Source: RGIG8244 sp045592785
GTDB taxonomy: Bacteria > Verrucomicrobiota > Lentisphaeria > Victivallales > UBA1829
Assembly (NCBI GenBank): GCA_045592785.1
Contig: JAZNVL010000041.1
Span: 1-11,383 of the forward strand
Length of the DNA stretch: 11,383 nucleotides
Direction: 5' to 3'
How positions within the stretch are numbered: position 1 is the stretch's first letter; each line of letters begins with the position of its first letter. A program made the position numbers and the translations under genes. Below are positions 1 through 6,100 of the stretch, one piece after another. The notes under the pieces were generated by a model. It saw only the letters and a list, made by a program, of their open reading frames with translations. It was not told the DNA's origin and searched no databases.

Positions 1-1
1 G

Positions 2-122
2 GAGAGCTGGGAAGACTGGGAAGACTGGGAAGACTGGGAAGACTGGGAAGACTGGGAAGACTGGGAAGACTGGGAAGACTGGGAAGACTGGGAAGACTGG
101 GAAGACTGGGAAGACTGGGAAG
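2..122. repeat. 9-bp tandem array, unit GAAGACTGG
   Basis: Twelve perfect copies of GAAGACTGG run from 11 to 118. One degenerate copy (GAGAGCTGG) precedes them at 2-10 and a partial copy (GAAG) follows at 119-122. The degenerate first unit suggests the left border is close to the window edge. The unit length is a multiple of 3, but no credible gene crosses the array. It lies in a gene-free stretch downstream of the DUF1893 gene. Confidence 0.95.
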
Positions 123-203
123 TTGCACTTGTCACATTGCCGCTATAAAATCATCCGGATCTGGCGGAAAAGCCCGTATCCCGCTTACCTCTCGCTCATA
201 CCT

Positions 204-248
204 CCAGTATTCCCAGTATTCCCAGTATTCCCAGTATCCCCAGTGATC
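204..248. repeat. 9-bp tandem array, unit CCAGTATTC (inverse of the first array)
   Basis: Three perfect copies of CCAGTATTC (204-230) are followed by CCAGTATCC (231-239) and CCAGTGATC (240-248). The reverse complement, GAATACTGG, differs from the unit of the array at 11-118 by a single base. The two arrays are therefore in inverted orientation, about 80 bp apart, and could pair into a long imperfect hairpin. The decay is on the side nearest the DUF1893 gene. No gene is seen in 1-288. Confidence 0.9.
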
Positions 249-288
249 ATATTTGACTTCAAAAAACTGCTTGAATTTGTGTAAAGTT

Positions 289-807
289 TTATTTTTTCGC
301 AGGAGCAGGAGACATATCTGCAAGTTTTTTCCGGAGCGCGGAAAGCGCTTTCGCAGGATCCGTGATCCCCGTTACCGTCTGCTCCATGGGACAAAGTCCG
401 TCCCGTTTGCGGTTGAGGATCCGGGGGACAAGCTGTGTATGGCTTGCGGTGATCCCGTGGGCTTGCAGAAATGCTTTGGCATCTTCACTCATGATCTCCG
501 CATGGACATGACGGGCTTTTCCGCAGATGGCAATGGCAGCCGTGGCTCTGCCGATGACTTTATCCACGATCACGGTCCCCTGCATGTTTGCGCCGAGTTT
601 GTCGTACGCATCCAGGAGCGGGGCGACACCGCGTCCGTTTTCCTGCAGGATGATTTTGCCGTCTTTCAGGATCACGCAGGCGGCTTTATTGGCGAGCAGC
701 AGTTCCCGGGCGGATTTGATCCCGGGTTCGGTTGCAAGAGAGAGGGCGGTGGAAAAGAAAAACAGGAGAAGGGCGGCGACCCGGAAGAAAAATTTTTGAG
801 CGGTCAT
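289..807 (-). CDS. DUF1893 domain protein with N-terminal signal peptide
   Basis: This encodes 172 residues. The segment from about residue 32 to 145 matches the DUF1893 family as I know it: an ILKDGKII strand, an NGRGVAPLL loop (57-65), DKVIGRATA (82-90), then NRKRDGLCPME (132-142). DUF1893 proteins have a cytidine-deaminase-like fold and no firmly assigned reaction. Residues 1-25 (basic start, hydrophobic FFFRVAALLLFFFSTALSLA) read as a signal peptide, so the protein should be exported, which is unusual for this normally short cytoplasmic family. The ATG at 807 is preferred because AAGAAAGG lies about 10 bases upstream and the signal peptide begins there. The longer open frame, up to 867, would put a hydrophilic stretch before the signal peptide and would start at the edge of the likely -35 box. 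The gene is monocistronic here and divergent from pyrH. The C-terminal tail (SPAPAKK) is low complexity. Confidence 0.82.
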   Translation of the reverse strand: MTAQKFFFRVAALLLFFFSTALSLATEPGIKSARELLLANKAACVILKDGKIILQENGRGVAPLLDAYDKLGANMQGTVIVDKVIGRATAAIAICGKARHVHAEIMSEDAKAFLQAHGITASHTQLVPRILNRKRDGLCPMEQTVTGITDPAKALSALRKKLADMSPAPAKK

Positions 808-839
808 GGTAGTATAGCCTTTCTTGTTATGTTGAGAGT

Positions 840-867
840 ACAATACAGCTGGAAAAGTGAAAATCAA
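840..867 (-). promoter_or_regulatory. Candidate sigma70 promoter of the DUF1893 gene
   Basis: On the minus strand TTGATT (862-867) and TATTGT (840-845) are separated by 16 bp, leaving a leader of roughly 25 nt before the ATG at 807. The match is moderate and visual only. Confidence 0.4.
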
Positions 868-963
868 GGAAAAAAATCAAAATATCCGTGAAAAAAGATT
901 GGAAAAATATACAGAATGATGTTACATTACCGCAGAACACAATTTTAACACCGGAGCAATATT

Positions 964-1680
964 ATGGCAGAACTCAAGTACAAACGTATTCTTCTCAAAA
1001 TCAGCGGTGAATCTTTGCAGGGACCCCAGGGACACGGTTATGATGCCCCGACCGTGGATTCCGTGGCGGAACGGATCGCCGAAGCCCGGGAATCCGGAGT
1101 CCAGATCGCACTGGTCATCGGAGCCGGGAACATCTGGCGCGGTCTTGCCGGTGCCGGAAACGGGATGGATCGGGTCACTGCCGACCACATGGGGATGCTG
1201 GCAACGGTCATGAATGCGCTTTGTCTGAAAGATGCGTTTACCCGGAAAGGGATCCCCGCGCATGTTCATGCTTCCGCCGATCTGCGTCCCTTCGCCCCCC
1301 GTTTTGAACGGGATGAAGCACTCAAACAGCTGGAAAACGGGGATATTGTTCTTTTTGCGGGCGGGACGGGTGCCCCGTTCTTCACTACGGATACCACGGC
1401 TGCGCTCCGGGCGTTGGAAACGAATTGTCAGGCGGTGGTGAAAGCCACGAAGGTGAACGGTATCTATACGGCGGATCCCATGAAAGATCCCGCCGCACAG
1501 AAGTTTGATACGCTTTCGTTCCAACAGGCTGTGGAAGGCAGATACAAGATTATGGATTCCGCGGCGTTTTCTCTCTGTATGGATAACGATCTGCATATCA
1601 TCGTGTGCAAGTTTACGGAGCCGGGTGCATTGACGAAGATCCTGGCAGGCGATTGTTCTGTGGGAACTGTGGTTTCCTGA
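964..1680 (+). CDS. pyrH: UMP kinase (uridylate kinase)
   Basis: This encodes a 238-residue cytoplasmic enzyme that phosphorylates UMP to UDP with ATP in pyrimidine nucleotide synthesis; in bacteria it is a hexamer of the amino-acid-kinase fold. Length is that of the family (E. coli about 241). Visible motifs are KISGES (12-17), GAGNIWRG (53-60), MDRVTADHMGMLATVMNAL (68-86), FAGGTGAPFFTTDT (131-144, UMP/ATP site), ATKVNGIYTADP (161-172) and MDSAAFSLCMDN (197-208). The start is supported by CCGGAG seven bases before the ATG. Transcription probably starts in 868-963; a weak candidate is TTGGAA (899-904), 17 bp, TTACAT (922-927). comM follows after 28 bp on the same strand. The usual bacterial neighbours tsf and frr are not next to it here. 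Confidence 0.97.
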   Translation: MAELKYKRILLKISGESLQGPQGHGYDAPTVDSVAERIAEARESGVQIALVIGAGNIWRGLAGAGNGMDRVTADHMGMLATVMNALCLKDAFTRKGIPAHVHASADLRPFAPRFERDEALKQLENGDIVLFAGGTGAPFFTTDTTAALRALETNCQAVVKATKVNGIYTADPMKDPAAQKFDTLSFQQAVEGRYKIMDSAAFSLCMDNDLHIIVCKFTEPGALTKILAGDCSVGTVVS

Positions 1681-1708
1681 AAATATTTTACACGAAAGAA
1701 GGGCAATC

Positions 1709-3250
1709 ATGATCGCAAAGACCCGTTCCGCCGCCATTTCCGGTGTGGATGCGCTCCGTGTGGATATCGAAGCGCATTTTCAGGAAGCCGATAACGAAGG
1801 TATGACGCTGATCGTCGGATTGCCCGATGCCGCCGTCAAAGAAAGCCGGGAACGTGTCCGCAGTGCCATTACGGCGTGCGGTTACCGTTATCCTGCCGGT
1901 TCTACGGTGATCAATCTTGCCCCTGCGGATCTTCGGAAAGAGGGCGCGATCTTCGATCTGCCCATTGCGCTTTGCGTGCTTGCCGCCGCCGGGATGATCC
2001 CTGATGACGGCAGACTGGAACATATTCTTTTCGCCGGGGAACTGGCATTGGATGGTACAGTCCGCCCGGTGAAAGGGATCCTGTCTGTGACATTGGCTGC
2101 CCGGAGCATGAAGGGCGAGATCCAGGGGATCGCCGTACCGGAAAAGAATGCGGAGGAAGCCGCAGTCGCCGCCGGAGATATTCCGGTATATCCCATTCAT
2201 TCGCTGATGGATGCCATCCGTGTTCTTACGGGTGATGCGCTGCCGTTGGCGAAAGATTGCGGCAGTCATTTTGCGGAACCGGACTGGTCCGGGATCCCGG
2301 ACTTTGCCGAAGTCAAAGGACAACTTGCGGCGAAACGCGCCCTTGAAATCGCGGCGGCAGGGGGACACAACGTCCTGCTGTCCGGTCCGCCCGGATCGGG
2401 GAAGAGTATGCTTGCCAAACGGTTGCCTGGTATTCTTCCGCCCATGACGGAGGAAGAAACACTGGAAACCAGCCGGATCCATTCGATATTGGGACTTCTA
2501 CCGGCGGGGATGCCGCTCCTGACGACCCGTCCGTTCCGTTCACCGCATCATACGGTGAGTGATGCGGGACTGCTTGGCGGCGGAACGAATCCGCAGCCGG
2601 GCGAGATCAGTCTGGCGCACAACGGGGTATTGTTCCTGGACGAGCTGCCGGAATTCAAACGGAATGTGCTGGAAGTTCTGCGTCAGCCTCTGGAAAACGG
2701 GAACGTTTCTGTATGCCGTGCGGCGGGGAGTTTTATTTTTCCTGCGCGTTTCATCCTGGTCGCGGCAATGAATCCGTGTCCCTGCGGACACCTGGGTGAC
2801 ACCCGTCACCGCTGCCGTTGCCGTGCGTTACAGGTACAGCAATACCGTGCGAAGATCTCGGGTCCGCTTCTGGACCGTATTGATATGCACATTGAAGTTG
2901 CCGCGCTTTCCGATGAAGAGCTGACATCTGCGCCGACGGGCGAGACCAGTGCTGTGATCCGGGAACGTGTGTTGCGTGCGCGTGAGATCCAGCAGGAACG
3001 GTTCCGCGGATGCGGTATCACCTGCAACGCCCACATGGAGCCGGTGCATCTGATGCGTTATTGTGCATTGGACCGTCAGCTTCAGACCTTATTGCGCCAT
3101 TCCATTGTGGAATTCGGGTTCAGTGCGAGAGCGTATGACAAGATCCTGCGGGTGGCGCGTACGATCGCGGACCTGGCTGGATCGGAAGAGATCCGCCGCG
3201 AACACCTTTTTGAAGCGATCAATTACCGTTCTCTTGACCGGCGAAGCTGA
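1709..3250 (+). CDS. comM: ComM/YifB family Mg-chelatase-like AAA+ ATPase
   Basis: This encodes 513 residues, the usual length of the YifB/ComM family. In characterised relatives ComM is a hexameric helicase that drives branch migration when transformed single-stranded DNA is integrated into the chromosome. The N-terminal ChlI-like domain contains VGLPDAAVKESRERVRSA. The AAA+ core has Walker A GPPGSGKS (226-233), Walker B LFLDELPEF (308-316), the family signature MNPCPCG (354-360) followed by further cysteines (CRCR), and GPLLDRIDMHIEV (385-397). The C-terminal Mg_chelatase_C region (FSARAYDKILRVARTIADL) is complete. GAAAGAAGGG five bases before the ATG supports the start. It is probably co-transcribed with pyrH. 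Its last 32 bp overlap, head-on, the 3' end of the dus gene. No competence genes are seen nearby, so the role rests on family knowledge. Confidence 0.95.
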   Translation: MIAKTRSAAISGVDALRVDIEAHFQEADNEGMTLIVGLPDAAVKESRERVRSAITACGYRYPAGSTVINLAPADLRKEGAIFDLPIALCVLAAAGMIPDDGRLEHILFAGELALDGTVRPVKGILSVTLAARSMKGEIQGIAVPEKNAEEAAVAAGDIPVYPIHSLMDAIRVLTGDALPLAKDCGSHFAEPDWSGIPDFAEVKGQLAAKRALEIAAAGGHNVLLSGPPGSGKSMLAKRLPGILPPMTEEETLETSRIHSILGLLPAGMPLLTTRPFRSPHHTVSDAGLLGGGTNPQPGEISLAHNGVLFLDELPEFKRNVLEVLRQPLENGNVSVCRAAGSFIFPARFILVAAMNPCPCGHLGDTRHRCRCRALQVQQYRAKISGPLLDRIDMHIEVAALSDEELTSAPTGETSAVIRERVLRAREIQQERFRGCGITCNAHMEPVHLMRYCALDRQLQTLLRHSIVEFGFSARAYDKILRVARTIADLAGSEEIRREHLFEAINYRSLDRRS

Positions 3251-4196
3251 TCCATTCCGCCGCCATTTCCTCTCTGGTATGGAGTCGTGCGAACCGCCGG
3301 AAATCGTGGGAATCCTCCCCGAAACACATCCGGAGATTTTCCAGGAATCCATTCCGCCGCCATTCGTTTCCGGCGTGACGGAATATGGTTTGCAGGAATC
3401 GTATTTTTTCCTCCCTTGCCGGTTCGGAATCCTTACCCTCCCGGATCTTTTTCAGGAGAAACGGATCTCTGGAAACGGCGCGTGCGACAGCCACGCCATC
3501 GCATCCGGTTTCCTGTATCATCCGGAGCGCGGCGGCATGAGAATCGATATCCCCGTTCCCGAAAAGTATGGTCCCGGGCATAAGCTGCCGGAATTTCCGT
3601 AACCGGGGCAGGGGATCCTCCACGGGACCGTATTGTTCCGCCACGGTCCGGAAATGCAGAATGACCAGCGGGATCTCATTCCGGAGCAGGATGTCCGCCA
3701 GATGTCCCATTTCGTCCGGCGTGTCGTATCCGGTCCGCAGTTTCACGGAGAGCGAGATCCTGCTGCCGCACAGAGCGCGGATCTCCCGGAGGATCCGATC
3801 CATCTGTTCCGGTTCCCGCAAACAGGCACCGCCGTGCCCGCTGCGCATAACGAGACGTCCCGGGCAACCGAAATTCAGATTGATGTAAGGGTATCCGTTC
3901 TCTGCCAAACGGTATGCGGTTTCCGCCAGTGCGCGGGGATCTTTCCCGATGAGCTGAACAAGAAGCGGACCGGCGTTGTGTCCATTCCAGAGAGCCAGCG
4001 TTTTCCGTAATGCCCGTGGAGAAGGGATGGAATCGGGTCCGGCACAGAGAAAGGGCGTGATCCGGGTGGTGGCGATGCCCCATTCGCCGACGGCAGCCGT
4101 GAAAGCGGGGGACATGACTCCCTGCATGGGAGCGAGCATGACTCTGTCCGGGAGTGTGAGCAGGTCATCCACGCGGACGGGTCGGGAGAACTCCAT
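3219..4196 (-). CDS. dus: tRNA-dihydrouridine synthase family protein
   Basis: This encodes 325 residues, the normal Dus length. These FMN enzymes reduce specific uridines in the tRNA D-loop region to dihydrouridine with NADPH. Motifs seen are LAPMQGV (21-27, FMN phosphate region), VQLIGKDP (80-87), INLNFGCP (105-112) with the catalytic cysteine at 111, VKLRTGYD (151-158), HFRTVAEQYG (181-190) and FGNGDI (212-217). The last FMN loop reads GVAVARA where most relatives have a GR pair, a small deviation. The NFGCP plus GGACL pattern is closer to the DusC-like branch than to DusB, but I cannot assign the subfamily. The ATG follows the upstream stop with one base between (TGA-A-ATG), so translation is probably coupled. 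The 3' end overlaps comM on the opposite strand. It is the last gene of the permease operon. Confidence 0.93.
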   Translation of the reverse strand: MEFSRPVRVDDLLTLPDRVMLAPMQGVMSPAFTAAVGEWGIATTRITPFLCAGPDSIPSPRALRKTLALWNGHNAGPLLVQLIGKDPRALAETAYRLAENGYPYINLNFGCPGRLVMRSGHGGACLREPEQMDRILREIRALCGSRISLSVKLRTGYDTPDEMGHLADILLRNEIPLVILHFRTVAEQYGPVEDPLPRLRKFRQLMPGTILFGNGDIDSHAAALRMIQETGCDGVAVARAVSRDPFLLKKIREGKDSEPAREEKIRFLQTIFRHAGNEWRRNGFLENLRMCFGEDSHDFRRFARLHTREEMAAEWISFAGQENGN

Positions 4197-4197
4197 T

Positions 4198-4419
4198 TCA
4201 GTTCTTCTTGATGACGGTGATGAGATATTCCTTCATCCGGTCGACGGATTCAAGGATCTCTTCATCGCCCAGTTCTTCGGCGACCGTCATCAGGGTGAGG
4301 ATCGCCTCATTCTTTTTTTGACGCAGGAGTGTTTCGCCGTATTCGCGTACGGGTTCCAGGTCATCCATACTTTTGACTTTGCGCAAACGGCTCATCAGAG
4401 AGATCAGTTCCATGTTCAT
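4198..4419 (-). CDS. 73-residue protein of unknown function
   Basis: I do not recognise this protein. It has 73 residues, is rich in Glu, Leu, Lys and Met, and is predicted by eye to be almost entirely alpha-helical (two or three amphipathic helices). It has no signal peptide, no membrane segment and no cysteine. It begins 12 bp after the stop of the ABC permease gene and ends one base before the dus start, so it sits inside a tight operon. AAAGGA six bases before the first ATG (4419) favours that start over the second ATG at 4413. The tight spacing on both sides and a good ribosome binding site argue that it is real. The helical character would suit a small adaptor or regulator, but no function can be assigned. 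Confidence 0.72.
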   Translation of the reverse strand: MNMELISLMSRLRKVKSMDDLEPVREYGETLLRQKKNEAILTLMTVAEELGDEEILESVDRMKEYLITVIKKN

Positions 4420-4431
4420 TCTCTTATTCCT

Positions 4432-5736
4432 TTACTTGTTATTTTTGTTCAAACGCATACGGGGATCTGCCCAGGCATAGGAAATATCGGTCAGCAGATT
4501 GATGGCAACAAAAAGAAACGCTCCGGTGATCACCAATGCTTTCAGCATTTGCAGATCCGAGTCGTTCAGCGCATTGATCCCCTCATAACCCAACCCCGGA
4601 ATACCGAAGAAACTTTCCAGCAGCAGACTGCCCGTGAAAAGAAACGGCAGGACCGTGGACGCCCGGGTGATGATCGGTGCAAGGGCGTTTTTCAGCAGAT
4701 GTTTGAAATAAACGTTCCAGACCGGGAGCCCTTTCGCCCGTGCCGTACGCAGATATTCCCGGTTCGCTTCGTTGAGAAATACGGTCCGGTAGAACCGGGC
4801 ACCGCTCCCCGTCCCGCTGAAGATCCCGATGGCAATGGGCAGCAGCAGATACCGGATATCGCCCCACCCCCATACGGGGAACCAGTTCAGATAATATCCG
4901 AAAAACCATTGTCCGAAAATGATCAGAGCCAGATAACTGATACTCATCCCGGCGACTGAAAGGAGCATGATCCCGCGGTCGATCCAGGTCCCGTGCCAGG
5001 CGCAGGAGATCATGGCAAGCAGGATCCCGCACAGCAATTCACCGAAGAACACCGGCAGCATGACAAACAGGGAAGGCCACATCCCGCGCCATAATTTCGT
5101 CCGGATCGGTTCCCGGGTCTGCAACGTCAAGCCGAAATCAAAGAACGTGACATAGGGAAACGTCTTCTGGAACGATACGATCTCGGTCAGGGAATCCAGT
5201 GCCTGGGAATCAAAGGGGTGGGCTGTCGGACGGAAAAAACGGATGGAGGAAACGGAACCGCCGGTCAGCACAAGTTCTTCCGGCGCATCGGCAAGCTCTG
5301 CCGTGTTATTCTGCAACGGAATCGCGCCGCCGGATGACGTCAGAGTAACGTTCTCTCCCTCGATTTCAATGCGGAGCGGGGTATTCTCCCGGGCAAAATT
5401 CCGGCGGAAAACCACGCGGGACTCCGGGGAGAGAGTCAGAGCCCCGTGTCCGGCGGAGACATTTCCTTCGATGTTGACCCCGGGGAAGAGGGTTCTTCCT
5501 TTGGAGAAATCGGCATTGGTGAATTGTTCTGTGACTTTCCATTTACCGTAGAAGAGCGGCTTATCGCTGCCCAGGGATTCCCGCAGGGTTTCCACTTCTT
5601 CGGGGGAAGGATTTTTTCCCAGCAGGGCGGCGGCGGGGTCACCGGCGGCGACACGGAACAGCACAAAGGTAAGGATGAGGACACCAGCCAGGATCAGGAA
5701 AGAATATCCGATTCTCCGTACCAGATAAGACCACAT
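4432..5736 (-). CDS. OppB/DppB-type ABC transporter permease with extra periplasmic domain
   Basis: This encodes a 434-residue inner-membrane permease of the peptide/nickel (OppB/DppB) family; typical members have about 310-340 residues. The N-terminal signature MWSYLVRRIGYSFLILAGV carries TM1, followed by RVAAGDPAAALLGKNPSPEEVETLRESLG (29-56). The permease core has about five more membrane segments and the EAA loop EYLRTARAKGLPVWNVYFKH (327-346), which contacts the ATPase. Between about residues 65 and 195 there is an extra, polar, beta-rich domain on the extracytoplasmic side, inserted before the family FDFGLTLQTREP segment. The open frame extends to a TTG at 5799, but that codon lies inside the probable promoter; the ATG at 5736 fits the family start. 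No cognate binding protein, second permease or ATPase is present in the window. It is followed by the 73-residue gene and dus. Confidence 0.92.
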   Translation of the reverse strand: MWSYLVRRIGYSFLILAGVLILTFVLFRVAAGDPAAALLGKNPSPEEVETLRESLGSDKPLFYGKWKVTEQFTNADFSKGRTLFPGVNIEGNVSAGHGALTLSPESRVVFRRNFARENTPLRIEIEGENVTLTSSGGAIPLQNNTAELADAPEELVLTGGSVSSIRFFRPTAHPFDSQALDSLTEIVSFQKTFPYVTFFDFGLTLQTREPIRTKLWRGMWPSLFVMLPVFFGELLCGILLAMISCAWHGTWIDRGIMLLSVAGMSISYLALIIFGQWFFGYYLNWFPVWGWGDIRYLLLPIAIGIFSGTGSGARFYRTVFLNEANREYLRTARAKGLPVWNVYFKHLLKNALAPIITRASTVLPFLFTGSLLLESFFGIPGLGYEGINALNDSDLQMLKALVITGAFLFVAINLLTDISYAWADPRMRLNKNNK

Positions 5737-5786
5737 ATTAATCACCGTCGGGGTTTGAGGGGTTGAAAGATCAAAACGATTTACGG

Positions 5787-5815
5787 AATATATCACCAAA
5801 GGAGGAGTTTCGCAA
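5787..5815 (-). promoter_or_regulatory. Candidate promoter of the permease-73 aa-dus operon
   Basis: On the minus strand TTGCGA (5810-5815) and TATATT (5787-5792) are exactly 17 bp apart, giving a predicted start near 5780 and a leader of about 44 nt. The box positions exclude the upstream TTG (5799) as a start codon and support the ATG at 5736. Confidence 0.5.
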
Positions 5816-5856
5816 TATCAAAACGGAAAAAAATTCAAAAATTTTTCTATTTTGAC

Positions 5857-5885
5857 TTGCCTTTTCTCCTATTGCGTGATATAGT
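5857..5885 (+). promoter_or_regulatory. Candidate sigma70 promoter of tRNA-Thr
   Basis: TTGCCT (5857-5862) and TATAGT (5880-5885) are 17 bp apart with TG two bases before the -10 box. The predicted start is near 5892, about 14 bases before the mature tRNA. Confidence 0.6.
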
Positions 5886-5905
5886 AAAGGGTATTCCATA
5901 CCAGT

Positions 5906-5981
5906 GCCAATGTAGCTCAGTCGGTAGAGCAATTCACTCGTAATGAATAGGTCATCGGTTCGATTCCGATCATTGGCTCCA
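5906..5981 (+). tRNA. tRNA-Thr (anticodon CGT)
   Basis: A complete cloverleaf is visible. The acceptor arm GCCAATG/CATTGGC pairs over all 7 bp, the D arm is GCTC/GAGC, the anticodon arm ATTCA-CTCGTAA-TGAAT gives anticodon CGT, the variable loop is AGGTC, and the T arm ATCGG/CCGAT carries the loop TTCGATT. The discriminator is T73 and the CCA end (5979-5981) is encoded. It decodes the threonine codon ACG. No strong hairpin terminator follows, only A-rich sequence. Confidence 0.97.
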
Positions 5982-6027
5982 TTTTATCTCCCTTCCGAAA
6001 AAAAACAAAAAAAATGTCATACAGGTC

Positions 6028-6055
6028 TTGTATTTTCTGAATTAATGAGTATAAT
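6028..6055 (+). promoter_or_regulatory. Candidate sigma70 promoter of the first pilin-like gene
   Basis: TTGTAT (6028-6033) and a consensus TATAAT (6050-6055) are 16 bp apart, with a predicted start near 6062 and a leader of about 39 nt. The ribosome binding site TGGAGT (6087-6092) lies eight bases before the ATG at 6101. Confidence 0.65.
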
Positions 6056-6100
6056 TACACATAGTCGTGATATTACTAACATGAAATGGAGTAAAATACA

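Noticed and set aside
1..248. CRISPR array suggested by the tandem repeats
   Set aside because: Units are 9 bp and adjoin without unique spacers; CRISPR repeats are 23 bp or more with spacers of similar length.
253..891. Plus-strand open frame of 212 codons
   Set aside because: It is the shadow of the DUF1893 gene; its sequence has no family resemblance and no ribosome binding site.
922..2482. Long minus-strand open frames opposite pyrH and comM (271 and 264 codons)
   Set aside because: They are His/Arg/Gly-rich antisense frames of two clearly conserved genes.
3976..4959. Plus-strand open frame of 327 codons
   Set aside because: It crosses three well-supported minus-strand genes and shows no recognisable domain.
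5737..5799. Upstream TTG/GTG start for the ABC permease, adding 21 residues
   Set aside because: The codons overlap the probable -35/-10 region and the family begins at MWSYLVRR; ATG 5736 fits better.
5852..5885. TTGACT as -35 box for the tRNA promoter
   Set aside because: The spacer to TATAGT would be 22 bp; TTGCCT at 5857 gives 17 bp.
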